From: JBBIGV01 sp037447335
GTDB taxonomy: Bacteria; Bacteroidota; Ignavibacteria; Ignavibacteriales; Ignavibacteriaceae
Reading direction: 5' to 3'
Assembly (NCBI GenBank): GCA_037447335.1
Contig: JBBIGV010000013.1
Span: 1-64,000 of the forward strand
DNA: 64,000 nucleotides
Shown here: in pieces, positions 17,362 through 26,730 of the stretch
Numbering within the stretch: position 1 is the stretch's first letter
How the letters are laid out: every line of letters begins with the position of its first letter
Position numbers and translations under genes: made by a program
The notes under the pieces: model-generated
The model's database searches: none
Told to the model about the DNA's origin: nothing
The model's input: the letters and a program-made list of their open reading frames with translations, nothing else

Positions 17362-19404
17362 TTACGGAATACCCCAAAATCTCAATCCATTTACGGTAAT
17401 AAACATCATCAGGTAAGCAAGCCCTGTAAACATAACAAGCTGCAAAACCGGAATTCGCCAGCCGCCGGTTTCCTTTCTTGCGACTGCAACAGTGGATAAA
17501 CACTGCAGCGCAAAAATGAAAAAGATAATCAAGCCCGTAATAGTTGTCGGTGTAAATAATAATTGCCCGGTATCGCCGATTTCCGCCGACCTCATTGCAC
17601 TTAACATTGATTGCTGTAATGTTTCTTCATCACCGGTCACTTTAAATATTAACGCCATTGAACTTACAAAAACTTCACGCGCTGCAAACGCTGCAATTAA
17701 GGCAACCCCGACTCTCCAGTCCATTCCTACTGGTTCCATAAACGGCTGAATTAACTTGCCTAAATCCGCCGCATAAGAATTTGCAAGCCTTTCACCCGAT
17801 AGCAGCAAAACAATTTCATCTTCACTAAGTCCTTCAGTCTCAACCTGCGGATTATGATCAGGGAAATAAGTGATAAACCACAGCACTATCGAAAATGTTA
17901 AGATAACCGGTCCGGCTTTTTGCAAATAAAGTTTTGCACTCTGATAAGTATTAGCAATTATTACAGATGGCTTAGGCATTCTGTAAGCCGGAAGTTCTAA
18001 AATAAAAGAAGAAGTATCCTGCTCTTTAACGATCTTATGATTGAACTTATTCATCAAAGCAGCAATAGCAATTGAACTTGCAATTGCAAGAATATAAATT
18101 GATGCAAGCGCAAGCCCGCCAATCCAGGATTTTTCCCCGGGAATAAGAAAGGCGAGCAGTAAAGCATAAACAGGAAGCCTAGCGCTGCAGCTCATAAGCG
18201 GGATAATAAATATCGTAAGAAATCTTTCACGTTTGTTCGAAATAGTGCGCGCAGCCATCATTGCAGGAATTGCGCATGCAAATCCCGATAGCATCGGGAC
18301 AAAACTTTTTCCGTTCAAACCAATTTTAGAGAGAGGTTTATCTATCAACATAGCGCCGCGCGAGAGATAGCCGGTATCTTCAAGCAGACCGAGAAGTAAA
18401 AATAAAATTATTATCTGCGGTAAGAAGACGAGCACACTGCCCGTTCCTGTTATTATTCCGTTTGCCAGAAGATCACTGTACCAGCTATGACCCAGTGCAT
18501 CTGTTGTAAATTCTGCAAGGAATGCGAATGATTCATCCACCAATTCCATTAAAGGTTCAGCCAGCCAGAATATTGAAGTGAACAAAGCAGACATTATTAA
18601 GAAAAAAAACAATAAACCTGAATGTCTGTTTAACAATATCCGGTCAAGCTTAAGCGTAAATTCATCCGGTTTGTTTCTGCCGTTTCTTTTAGTAATTGCT
18701 GTGTTCAGAACTGTCAGTTGGCTGTTGGCGCTTGTCAGATCAAAGCCTGAAGAGCGGCTGTTAAGTTTGACCAGCGCAGCTTCTTCAATCTTTTCAATTT
18801 CCTTATAGATGTTGAGAAGATTTTCCTTTGATATATCATTGTAAGGCTTGAGATGAGGCTTTCCGGAGATTCTGCTTTGAACCAAAACTTTGTCAACCTG
18901 CCGGATTAATTCAAAAATACCTTTGCCTGTTCTTCCGTCAATTTTAACAGCTTCACAGCCAAGTTGCTTACTTAATTCAGAAGTGGATATGTCATAACCT
19001 TTTTTGTTAAGCAGGTCGACCATTGTAACTGCAACCACAACCCTGAAACCGGAAGCAATCAATTGTTTAATAAGGAAAAGATGGCGTGAAAGCTGACTTG
19101 AATCTACTGTTGCAATCAGAACATCCGGTACACCCAGCTTCGGATGGTTATAAAGAGCATCAACAGAAACTTTTTCATCGGGTGAAACCGGTGTTAAACT
19201 TACAATGCCCGGCGAGTCAATTACATCAGCCTTAAGATTAAATTTACTTTGGAGTTTGCTTATAGAATATTCAACTGTAGCGCCGGGGTAGTTTACAGTT
19301 TTGTAGTTTTGTCCGCTGAGGTAATTAAAGAGTGTAGTTTTACCCGAATTAGGCGGACCAACAAGAGCAATCAGAGGTACCGCTTCAGATGTGCGGCGAG
19401 TCAT
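17362..19404 (-). CDS. feoB: Ferrous iron transport protein B (GTPase-coupled permease)
   Basis: A 680-residue inner-membrane Fe(II) transporter. The N-terminal G domain has G1 'GPPNSGKTTLFN', G2 around 'NYPGATVE' and G3 'DSPGIVSL', followed by the helical GDI region. The membrane domain has two Gate motifs (around 'MLSGFACAIPAMMAARTI' and 'VALIAAFAAREVFVSSM') with the conserved Cys in the first. Slightly shorter than E. coli FeoB but otherwise complete. Its ATG overlaps the end of feoA by 4 bp, so the two are coupled. No feoC is visible. Confidence 0.97.
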   Translation of the reverse strand: MTRRTSEAVPLIALVGPPNSGKTTLFNYLSGQNYKTVNYPGATVEYSISKLQSKFNLKADVIDSPGIVSLTPVSPDEKVSVDALYNHPKLGVPDVLIATVDSSQLSRHLFLIKQLIASGFRVVVAVTMVDLLNKKGYDISTSELSKQLGCEAVKIDGRTGKGIFELIRQVDKVLVQSRISGKPHLKPYNDISKENLLNIYKEIEKIEEAALVKLNSRSSGFDLTSANSQLTVLNTAITKRNGRNKPDEFTLKLDRILLNRHSGLLFFFLIMSALFTSIFWLAEPLMELVDESFAFLAEFTTDALGHSWYSDLLANGIITGTGSVLVFLPQIIILFLLLGLLEDTGYLSRGAMLIDKPLSKIGLNGKSFVPMLSGFACAIPAMMAARTISNKRERFLTIFIIPLMSCSARLPVYALLLAFLIPGEKSWIGGLALASIYILAIASSIAIAALMNKFNHKIVKEQDTSSFILELPAYRMPKPSVIIANTYQSAKLYLQKAGPVILTFSIVLWFITYFPDHNPQVETEGLSEDEIVLLLSGERLANSYAADLGKLIQPFMEPVGMDWRVGVALIAAFAAREVFVSSMALIFKVTGDEETLQQSMLSAMRSAEIGDTGQLLFTPTTITGLIIFFIFALQCLSTVAVARKETGGWRIPVLQLVMFTGLAYLMMFITVNGLRFWGIP

Positions 19405-19622
19405 AGCACCTTAATGCAGCCTGCTTCGTCCTGTCTGATAGCAATCAGAGCTCCCCTAACAGAAAATGCGAGTGGGTCATTAAAAATTGATTTATTTATT
19501 AATTCTATTTCCTGCCCGGGTGTAAACCCTATTTCTAAAATTCTTCTTGAGGATGGATGGGAAACATCTACATCTTGAATTACTGCTACTTCGCCGAAAC
19601 CTATTTCATTTGCTGATTTCAT
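19401..19622 (-). CDS. feoA: FeoA-type SH3-like protein
   Basis: A 73-residue cytosolic SH3-fold protein that assists FeoB. It has the family pattern 'HPSSRRILEIGFTPGQEIELI' followed by 'DPLAFSVRGALIAIRQDEA', typical of the FeoA core. It is the first gene of the feoAB operon, starts with ATG at 19622, and overlaps feoB by 4 bp. Control by an iron-responsive regulator is likely from family knowledge; a candidate repeat lies directly upstream. Confidence 0.94.
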   Translation of the reverse strand: MKSANEIGFGEVAVIQDVDVSHPSSRRILEIGFTPGQEIELINKSIFNDPLAFSVRGALIAIRQDEAGCIKVL

Positions 19623-19630
19623 TATCTACC

Positions 19631-19666
19631 TTTAGTCAGATTTACTCATTATTCAGATTTAGTCTA
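19631..19666 (-). promoter_or_regulatory. Candidate metal-regulator site upstream of feoAB
   Basis: The 36 bp directly before feoA contain two copies of a related 10-13-base string (TTTAGTCAGATTTA at 19631-19644 and TTCAGATTTAGTCT at 19652-19665). Repeats with TTTAG half-sites resemble DtxR/MntR-type operators more than a Fur box, but the match is loose and the spacing unusual. Low confidence. Confidence 0.25.
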
Positions 19667-19890
19667 CATAAAAATAAGGCTGTCTCTGTTAATAATCAAG
19701 ATTAAGTTTAAATAAAAATAAGGGAGCGTTGTGTTTAATTGTATTAGTTGCTGATTAACAATCGATAAGTATCAACCCCCAATTAAGTTTCTGTAAATGA
19801 TTCCCTGCAAATAAATCCAAGAATCAATATAGACTTGATAAAACAATGGCTTAAATTTAGATTTCACACATAAAAATCTAAGTTTTCATA

Positions 19891-22800
19891 TTGAAATCAT
19901 CTTTCAAATTCCTTCTCCTGATACTTTTAGGATTTAATTTTATCGCTCTCGCTCAGCAGGAATTTTATACTATTTCAGTAACCGATACAATCCAGATAAA
20001 TTTAGAAAACCGTTACAATCTTCTTAATGTATCAATAGTGCCGTTTAGTGAGTCAATCAGGTTAAGGGATTCACTGCTGCAGCCCGGTGATTATACAATT
20101 CAATATTCAACCGCTACTTTTAGTTTATCTCCTGATCTTCCATATTCAATACTCGATACACTAATAGTTACTTACGATGCTTTTCATCTCGGTTTAAGAA
20201 AGGAATATAAACGCAGAAGCCTTGTTATACGATATGATGACAAATATGGAGATACAGTCAGAATAGTGCAGACAGAAACAGGCGGCTTTTCACCCGAATC
20301 AATTTTTGGAAGCAATATTCAGAAATCAGGCACTATAGTACGCGGCTTTACAGTGGGCACAACAAAAGACTTTACACTGAACAGCGGTTTGCGTCTTCAG
20401 CTTTCGGGCAGGTTGTCCGATGATATAGAAATTGTTGCTGCACTTACGGATGAGAATACGCCAATCCAACCGGAAGGAAATACCGAAAGACTTGAAGAGC
20501 TTGATAAAGTATTCATTCAAATCCGGCATCCGAATGCATCAGGTACTTTTGGCGACTACCAGTTCCGCCGGAGGCAGGGTGAGTTCGGATTTGTGGACAG
20601 GAAACTGCAAGGCTTACTTGGCGAATTTCTTTACGATGATAACGATGCGTATGTTGCTGTTGCCGGTTCACGAGGTAAGTTTAATTCGAATCAATTTAAC
20701 GGGACTGATGGTAATCAGGGTCCATACAGGCTGTGGGGAATAAATAACGAGCGGGATATTATAATTATTGCAGGCACCGAAAAAGTCTTCCTCGACGGAA
20801 TCGAAATGAGGCGCGGTGAAAATAACGACTATGTAATTGATTACTCAAATGCACGAATTACATTTACACCAAACAGACTTATCACATCTGCAAGCAGAAT
20901 AACCGTTGATTTTGAATATACTGACAGAAGATACGCCCGTAATTTTTTCGGAACGGGCGTTCAAAGTAAATTCTTTAATGATAAACTGGGAATAAAACTT
21001 CAGTACGTCAGAGAAGGCGACGATCAGGATGCACCCATTGATATTATACTTTCCGACTCCGACAAAGAAATTTTGAAACTAGCCGGCGATGACAGAAATA
21101 AAGCTGTTAAGTCGGGTGTTTCTTTGGCGCCGCCGGATTCTTTAGGAGTGATAAGAGGAATTTATCTTAAAGTTGATACTCTCATAAACAATGAGCCTTT
21201 CTCTTACTATATATACAGTCCCGGCGATTCAAATGCGTTATACAATGTTTCATTCAGCTTTGTTGGTGAGAAGCAGGGAGATTATATAAGAGAAAGTTCC
21301 GGCAATTACAGGTTTGTTGGAGTTGGAAACGGCGGTTACCTCCCGGTCATTTATCTTCCGATGCCTGAATTAAAACAGGTTGCAAATATTGTTGTTGATG
21401 TTAAGCCGATTGATGATCTAACTATCAGTCTTGAATACGCAGGAAGCTTGTGGAACAGGAATCGTTTTTCTCAACTGGATAAAGGAGATGATTACGGTCA
21501 TGCCCGTAACATTTCATTAAGATTAACGCCGGTAAAAATTTCTATCGGCGAATTGAATCTGGGAAGAGCCGGATTTTCAGCAAGGGACCGTTTTATACAG
21601 GACAGGTTCACCTCTCCCGATCGCTTTAATGAAGTAGAGTTTGACAGAAATTATAATACTGGTGTTCAAACTGCGCGCGAAAGTGAAACACTGCGAGAGT
21701 TTGGAGTAAATATCATTCCTTTAGATGAGCTTTCATTTAATTCAACTGCCGGATTTTTAAGGAGAGGCGATACTTTCGAATCAGACAGATTTAATTCTAC
21801 CGTAAGGTTCACAGATAATCATATTTACAGCGTTGTTTATAATCATGATTATGTTGAAACTGTTAACAGACAGCTTGGCAGCAAGTGGCTTCGGCAAAAA
21901 GGGAATGCCTTTTATACATTGTTCATATTCAAACCTGGATTTGAATTTCTTGCAGAGAATAAAAAAGACAGAAGGGAAAACTCCGATTCTCTGCTTGCCG
22001 GAAGCCTGAAATATCATGAACTTAATCCTTACCTTGAAATTCTTGAAACCGAAGGGTTAAGTCTTTCAGGAAAATATTCTCTAAGAGAAGATTTTCTCCC
22101 TGTATCAGGATTGATTACAAAAGAGTCAATATCACACGCACAGTTTTATGAGTTAAGATATTCCGGCATAAGAGAAGTAAACACCACATTAAATCTTACT
22201 TACAGAAAAAAGGCTTACCAGCAAAGTTTTAAGGAACTTGGATTTCTTGATAATGAAACCATTCTCGTCAGATCGCAGTCGCGTTTCAGATTTTTTGATC
22301 GTGTTCTTGATGGTGATCTTTTTTATGAGGTTTCAACACAACGTTCCGCGAGGCTTGAAAAAATATTTGTCAGAGTTGAACAGGGAACAGGTAATTACAG
22401 ATATTTAGGCGATCTTAACAACAACGGCATTGCAGATGAAAATGAATTTGAACCTACTTTATTCGACGGCGATTTTATTCTCGTTACTCTTCCAACCGAT
22501 GAACTTTTTCCGGTGATTGATCTGAAAACGAGCACAAGGTGGAAAGTAAATCTTGCGGAAATATTTGAGAGTAGTTCTGCTGCGGGTAAAATACTTAATC
22601 CTTTCTCCACAGAAACATTCTGGAGAATTGAAGAGAATACCCGGGAAGAGAATTACAGGAAAATTTATTTCCTTAACTTCGCAGCCTTTCAGAATGAAGA
22701 AAAAACAATCCGTGGTTCAAATTACATTCAGCAGGATGTTTTCATTTTTGAAAATGATCCGGAGTTAAACTTCAGATTCCGATATGCTCAAAGACAGGGA

Positions 22801-23358
22801 ATGAACCAGTTCAGCGGCGGCGTTGAAAGAGCCTACAACCGTGAAAGAAGTCTCAGAATCCGATTCAGACTGATAAAAGAATTAAGCAACCAGACGGATC
22901 TGATCAATCAAACTGATAATGTTTCTGCACCCGTAACTTCAAATAGAAGAAGAATTGTAACTGCAAATAACATCATATCAGATTTTTCTTACAGACCTGA
23001 CAGAAACATTGAAATTGGTTTTAAAATTAAAGCCGGACGAGCCGAAGATATATTACCCGTCAGCCCGACAGTAATTGATAATAATTCGCAGGCGGTTCGG
23101 TTTAACTTATCTTTAGCAGGTGCGGGCAGATTACGAATAGAAATTGAGCGAAGTGAACTTATTGCCAACACTACTGAAAACTTAATTCCCTTTGAACTTA
23201 CCGGAGGCAACAACATAGGGAAAAATTATTATTGGAGACTTAATTTTGACTACCGGCTTTCTGCAAATCTTCAGTCATCTGTTTCTTACGATGGCAGATG
23301 GCAGGGAATCGGGCGGGTGGTTCACACTGCACGTGCGGAAGTGCGGGCTTATTTTTAA
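19891..23358 (+). CDS. Very large exported outer-membrane beta protein, SprA-reminiscent
   Basis: An 1155-residue exported protein. The start is TTG at 19891; no in-frame ATG precedes the signal peptide 'FKFLLLILLGFNFIALAQ'. The body is rich in alternating aromatic/polar beta strands and ends 'HTARAEVRAYF', an outer-membrane-type C-terminus. Conserved-looking segments include 'LSDDIEIVAALTDENTPIQ', 'FGDYQFRR' and 'NDYVIDYSNARITFTPN', which from memory recall the N-terminal part of SprA/gliding and type IX secretion proteins. An EF-hand-like loop 'DLNNNGIADENE' lies at residues 841-852. It is monocistronic after a 268-bp intergenic region. Function unknown; a barrel or secretion-related role is inferred. 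Confidence 0.7.
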   Translation: MKSSFKFLLLILLGFNFIALAQQEFYTISVTDTIQINLENRYNLLNVSIVPFSESIRLRDSLLQPGDYTIQYSTATFSLSPDLPYSILDTLIVTYDAFHLGLRKEYKRRSLVIRYDDKYGDTVRIVQTETGGFSPESIFGSNIQKSGTIVRGFTVGTTKDFTLNSGLRLQLSGRLSDDIEIVAALTDENTPIQPEGNTERLEELDKVFIQIRHPNASGTFGDYQFRRRQGEFGFVDRKLQGLLGEFLYDDNDAYVAVAGSRGKFNSNQFNGTDGNQGPYRLWGINNERDIIIIAGTEKVFLDGIEMRRGENNDYVIDYSNARITFTPNRLITSASRITVDFEYTDRRYARNFFGTGVQSKFFNDKLGIKLQYVREGDDQDAPIDIILSDSDKEILKLAGDDRNKAVKSGVSLAPPDSLGVIRGIYLKVDTLINNEPFSYYIYSPGDSNALYNVSFSFVGEKQGDYIRESSGNYRFVGVGNGGYLPVIYLPMPELKQVANIVVDVKPIDDLTISLEYAGSLWNRNRFSQLDKGDDYGHARNISLRLTPVKISIGELNLGRAGFSARDRFIQDRFTSPDRFNEVEFDRNYNTGVQTARESETLREFGVNIIPLDELSFNSTAGFLRRGDTFESDRFNSTVRFTDNHIYSVVYNHDYVETVNRQLGSKWLRQKGNAFYTLFIFKPGFEFLAENKKDRRENSDSLLAGSLKYHELNPYLEILETEGLSLSGKYSLREDFLPVSGLITKESISHAQFYELRYSGIREVNTTLNLTYRKKAYQQSFKELGFLDNETILVRSQSRFRFFDRVLDGDLFYEVSTQRSARLEKIFVRVEQGTGNYRYLGDLNNNGIADENEFEPTLFDGDFILVTLPTDELFPVIDLKTSTRWKVNLAEIFESSSAAGKILNPFSTETFWRIEENTREENYRKIYFLNFAAFQNEEKTIRGSNYIQQDVFIFENDPELNFRFRYAQRQGMNQFSGGVERAYNRERSLRIRFRLIKELSNQTDLINQTDNVSAPVTSNRRRIVTANNIISDFSYRPDRNIEIGFKIKAGRAEDILPVSPTVIDNNSQAVRFNLSLAGAGRLRIEIERSELIANTTENLIPFELTGGNNIGKNYYWRLNFDYRLSANLQSSVSYDGRWQGIGRVVHTARAEVRAYF

Positions 23359-23476
23359 ATGATGGTTGAAGAATATCCATTCAGCATTGCTGTGTAGCGG
23401 AGAGCGCAGTGTTTTTCATTGTGAACATTGTGGCTTTGTGTGGAATATTTCTTTCATAAAAAATCTAAGGAGTTTT

Positions 23477-23938
23477 ATGCAGATTATCTCAAACATGGTT
23501 GAAGCACATATTTTCAGAAAGAAAGATGATAAGCTGGAATTCTTATTACTCATGCGGGCAAACACAGAAATTTACCCCGGCTTATGGCAAATGGTAAGCG
23601 GAAAAATAAAAGAGAATGAAAAAGCATTTCAAACAGTATTACGGGAATTGAAAGAAGAAACCGGTTTAACCCCGCTTAAATTATGGGTTGCGCCAAATGT
23701 GAACTCTTTTTATTCACATGAGAGAGATAATATATGCTTCCTTCCGGTATTTGCTGTTCTTGTAGATGAAAACTCTGAAGTGAAAATAAGCGAAGAACAT
23801 TCAGCATACTACTGGTATGAACCTGAAGCTGCAAAAAAGCTGCTTGCCTGGCCCGGGCAGAAAAAATCTGTTGATATAATAACGGAATATGTACTAAAAG
23901 AATCTTCTTTCTTACAGTTTGTGGAAATAAAAATTTAG
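23477..23938 (+). CDS. NUDIX hydrolase
   Basis: A 153-residue pyrophosphohydrolase acting on a nucleoside diphosphate derivative. I choose the ATG at 23477 because AAGGAG lies 5 bp before it; an upstream in-frame start at 23366 would add 37 residues unlike the family. The NUDIX box fits GX5EX7REUXEEXGU exactly: Gly of 'GKIKEN', Glu, then 'RELKEETGL'. The region 'FYSHERDNICFLPVFAVLV' resembles NudB/MutT-like dATP or dihydroneopterin-triphosphate pyrophosphatases, but the substrate is not settled. Confidence 0.88.
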   Translation: MQIISNMVEAHIFRKKDDKLEFLLLMRANTEIYPGLWQMVSGKIKENEKAFQTVLRELKEETGLTPLKLWVAPNVNSFYSHERDNICFLPVFAVLVDENSEVKISEEHSAYYWYEPEAAKKLLAWPGQKKSVDIITEYVLKESSFLQFVEIKI

Positions 23939-23995
23939 TAATCAGCGCTTTAATTATTATTTTTGTGCCGTCTTAAAAATAAAACAGGAGAAGTT

Positions 23996-24910
23996 TTGAG
24001 TTTATTAGTGGTTGGTTCTGTAGCGCTCGATTCAGTAGCTACGCCATTTGAAAAAGTAGAAGATGCACTCGGCGGTTCAGCAACTTACATTTCACTTGCT
24101 GCAAGTTACTTTACCGGTCCGGTTTATCTCGTCGGGGTTGTCGGTAATGACTTTCCGAAGAGCTACATAAAAATTCTTGAAGAACATAATGTTGATCTTG
24201 AAGGGCTTCAGATTATCAAAGGAGAAAAAACTTTCCGATGGTCTGGCAAGTATCATTATGATCTTAATGTTCGTGATACTTTGTTAACGGAACTTAATGC
24301 CTTCGAAAAATTTGATCCTGTTATACCGGAGAAATTCAGGAAGTCGCAGTTTGTTTGTTTAGGCAACATTGATCCGGTATTACAAATTAAAGTGCTTGAT
24401 CAGATGCAAAATCCCAAGTTCGTTGTTTGTGATACGATGAATTACTGGATTGAAGGCAAAAAGGATGATCTGCTGAAGCTTCTTCCCAGAGTTAACGTGC
24501 TTATCATAAATGATTCTGAGGCGCGGCTGCTTGCACACGAACCAAACCTCATTAAAGCTGCAAAGATGATAAGGGAAATGGGTCCGGAAATTCTTATAAT
24601 TAAAAAAGGTGAGCACGGCGCTCTGCTTTTTTCTGAAGAAGTTATTTTTTCTGCACCGGCTTATCCGATGGAAATGATAAACGATCCGACAGGCGCGGGC
24701 GATTCTTTTGCCGGCGGGTTTGTAGGCTACTTACATAAAACACAAAACCTTAGCCCGGAAAATCTTAAATGCGCAGTTATTTACGGAAGCTCGCTTGCTT
24801 CTTTTTGTGTAGAAAAGTTTAGTACAAAAGGATTGGAAGATTTATCTTATCTCCGAGTTCAGGACAGATTCAGAGAATTCAGAACATTATCAAGGTTTGA
24901 TGAAAAGTAA
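23996..24910 (+). CDS. PfkB-family sugar kinase
   Basis: A 304-residue ribokinase-fold kinase. Start is the TTG at 23996, preceded by AGGAG, giving 'MSLLVVGSVALDSV'; an upstream TTG would add 11 residues. It has 'ALGGSATYISLAAS' for sugar binding and the catalytic 'NDPTGAGDSFAGGF' with the Asp base. The segment 'TFRWSGKYHYDLN' is a feature of one widespread but uncharacterised PfkB subgroup. Its stop overlaps the mtnA start by 11 bp, so it may phosphorylate a methylthioribose-like or deoxyribose-like sugar before MtnA acts. That link is inference. Confidence 0.88.
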   Translation: MSLLVVGSVALDSVATPFEKVEDALGGSATYISLAASYFTGPVYLVGVVGNDFPKSYIKILEEHNVDLEGLQIIKGEKTFRWSGKYHYDLNVRDTLLTELNAFEKFDPVIPEKFRKSQFVCLGNIDPVLQIKVLDQMQNPKFVVCDTMNYWIEGKKDDLLKLLPRVNVLIINDSEARLLAHEPNLIKAAKMIREMGPEILIIKKGEHGALLFSEEVIFSAPAYPMEMINDPTGAGDSFAGGFVGYLHKTQNLSPENLKCAVIYGSSLASFCVEKFSTKGLEDLSYLRVQDRFREFRTLSRFDEK

Positions 24911-25913
24911 TTACTTTGCACTCAATTTAAGAGACGATAAGTTTGTTTATCTTAATCAGACAAAACTTCCGCTCGAAGAAGAATACATTGAAACTACAGA
25001 GTACGAGCGTATCGCTCTTGCAATTGAGCGCCTTGAAATAAGAGGTGCGCCGGCAATCGGATGCGCCGCTGCTTACGGGCTTGCTCTTGCGCTTAAGGAT
25101 GTTCCGTCAAACAATGCCGATAATAAGTTCGAAAAAGCTTATCAGCGGCTTGCTTCTACACGACCAACGGCAGTTAATCTTTTCTTTGCACTTGATGATC
25201 TTAAGAAAATATTCGACGCAGCTGCGGATAAAAACAATATCTATCATCTTCTCAAAAAAAGAGCGATTGAAATTCATGAGAAGGATAAGGAATATTGCCG
25301 GAAAATAGGTGATAACGGTCTGAGGGTTTTCAAAAAGAAATCCGGCGTTCTGACTCATTGTAATACTGGAGTGCTTGCTACAGGCGGTGAGGGAACTGCC
25401 TTCAGCGTTATTAAAACAGCTTTTGATAACGGATTGGTTGAGCACGTGTATGCCGACGAAACACGTCCGCTTTTGCAGGGTTTAAGGCTAACTTCCTTTG
25501 AACTTTTTAAGAACGGGATTCCTTTTGAAATAATTTGTGATTCGGCTGCCGCTTCTTTGATGAAAAGCGGGAAAGTAGATTTAGTAATAGTTGGTGCAGA
25601 CAGAATAGTTTTAAATGGAGATACAGCAAACAAGATCGGTACATACAGCCTTGCAGTTCTATGTAATTATCATAACATACCATTCTATGTTGCTGCGCCC
25701 ACTACCACTATTGATCGTAGAACTGCAACAGGAGATCAGATCATTATTGAATCAAGACAAAAGAATGAACTTCTTCATATTTTTAATCATCGGGTTGCAC
25801 CGGAAGAATATAACGCTTATAACCCTGCCTTTGATGTTACCCCTGCGCATTTAATTACAGGCATAATTACAGAAGAGGATGTATATTTCTTTCCATATAA
25901 TTTTATGAGATGA
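24900..25913 (+). CDS. mtnA: S-methyl-5-thioribose-1-phosphate isomerase
   Basis: A 337-residue eIF2B-like isomerase converting methylthioribose-1-phosphate to methylthioribulose-1-phosphate in methionine salvage. The ATG at 24900 follows AAGG. Diagnostic motifs: 'IRGAPAIGCAAAYGLAL', catalytic Cys in 'HCNTGVLATGGEGTA', catalytic Asp in 'VGADRIVLNGDTANKIGTY', and 'APTTTID', 'NPAFDVTP'. These fit MtnA rather than ribose-1,5-bisphosphate isomerase. It overlaps the PfkB kinase gene upstream and recO downstream (4 bp). The other salvage genes are not in this window. Confidence 0.94.
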   Translation: MKSNYFALNLRDDKFVYLNQTKLPLEEEYIETTEYERIALAIERLEIRGAPAIGCAAAYGLALALKDVPSNNADNKFEKAYQRLASTRPTAVNLFFALDDLKKIFDAAADKNNIYHLLKKRAIEIHEKDKEYCRKIGDNGLRVFKKKSGVLTHCNTGVLATGGEGTAFSVIKTAFDNGLVEHVYADETRPLLQGLRLTSFELFKNGIPFEIICDSAAASLMKSGKVDLVIVGADRIVLNGDTANKIGTYSLAVLCNYHNIPFYVAAPTTTIDRRTATGDQIIIESRQKNELLHIFNHRVAPEEYNAYNPAFDVTPAHLITGIITEEDVYFFPYNFMR

Positions 25914-26650
25914 GTGAGATTGTTAAAACTGAAGCAGTGGTTCTTAACAAGATTGACTATGGTGATACAAGTATTATCGTTTCGCTGTTCACAAAGGAAT
26001 TCGGGAGGCTGTCTGCAATTCTGAAAGGAGGCAGAAGTCCAAAATCAAAAGCCGGAACTACATTAGATCCGCCAAATTTCCTTCGGGTAATTCTTTACAA
26101 TAAAAGTACACGGGATGTGCAGCTTATAAGCGGAGCAGAGATAATCGAACATTATCCCGTTGTTAAATCTGATCTCGACAGATTAAAATTTGCATTCGCA
26201 ATTATTGAACTCGTTAAAAAACTTACTCCGGAACACGAAGCCAATGAAAGGCTTTTTCGCGGTCTGATACGAATTCTTAACCTTCTTGATTCATCAGACG
26301 AACAGCCGCAAATAATATTCGGAAGGTTTTTTGTCTTCTTACTTGAAGTACTTGGATATGAATTATCTTTGGGCAACTGCGGAAGCTGCGGCAGCATGAT
26401 ACAAAGCGGCAGCAGTTGTGCATATAATTTCAGCACAGGTCCTATTTGTGAAAATTGCCGGCAGTCGCATCTTGAATCTTTTTATTTGAATTCGGAACTT
26501 TTTGAGTATCTTTTTTGTCTAAAACACGGAAAAATTATTAAAAATGTTAATATTTTGACCGCAGAAAAGTCCATTTTATTTCTTGAAAAGTATCTTAAAT
26601 TTCACGTGCCCGATTTCAAGGGCATTCAATCTCTTCAAATTTATAAATAG
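25910..26650 (+). CDS. recO: DNA repair protein RecO
   Basis: A 246-residue recombination mediator that works with RecF and RecR to load RecA on SSB-coated gaps. It has an N-terminal OB fold ('TEAVVLNKIDYGDTSIIVSL'), a helical middle, and a four-Cys zinc-type motif 'CGSCGSM...CENCRQ' near residues 157-183. It overlaps mtnA by 4 bp at an ATGA junction, so translation is coupled. The partner recR lies separately at 33.5 kb. Confidence 0.92.
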   Translation: MSEIVKTEAVVLNKIDYGDTSIIVSLFTKEFGRLSAILKGGRSPKSKAGTTLDPPNFLRVILYNKSTRDVQLISGAEIIEHYPVVKSDLDRLKFAFAIIELVKKLTPEHEANERLFRGLIRILNLLDSSDEQPQIIFGRFFVFLLEVLGYELSLGNCGSCGSMIQSGSSCAYNFSTGPICENCRQSHLESFYLNSELFEYLFCLKHGKIIKNVNILTAEKSILFLEKYLKFHVPDFKGIQSLQIYK

Positions 26651-26730
26651 AGGTATGTTATAGATAATCTGATACAAGGTAAGAAACGTATAATAACACA
26701 AATAAAAAACTCTTATGGAGGAAAACAGAA

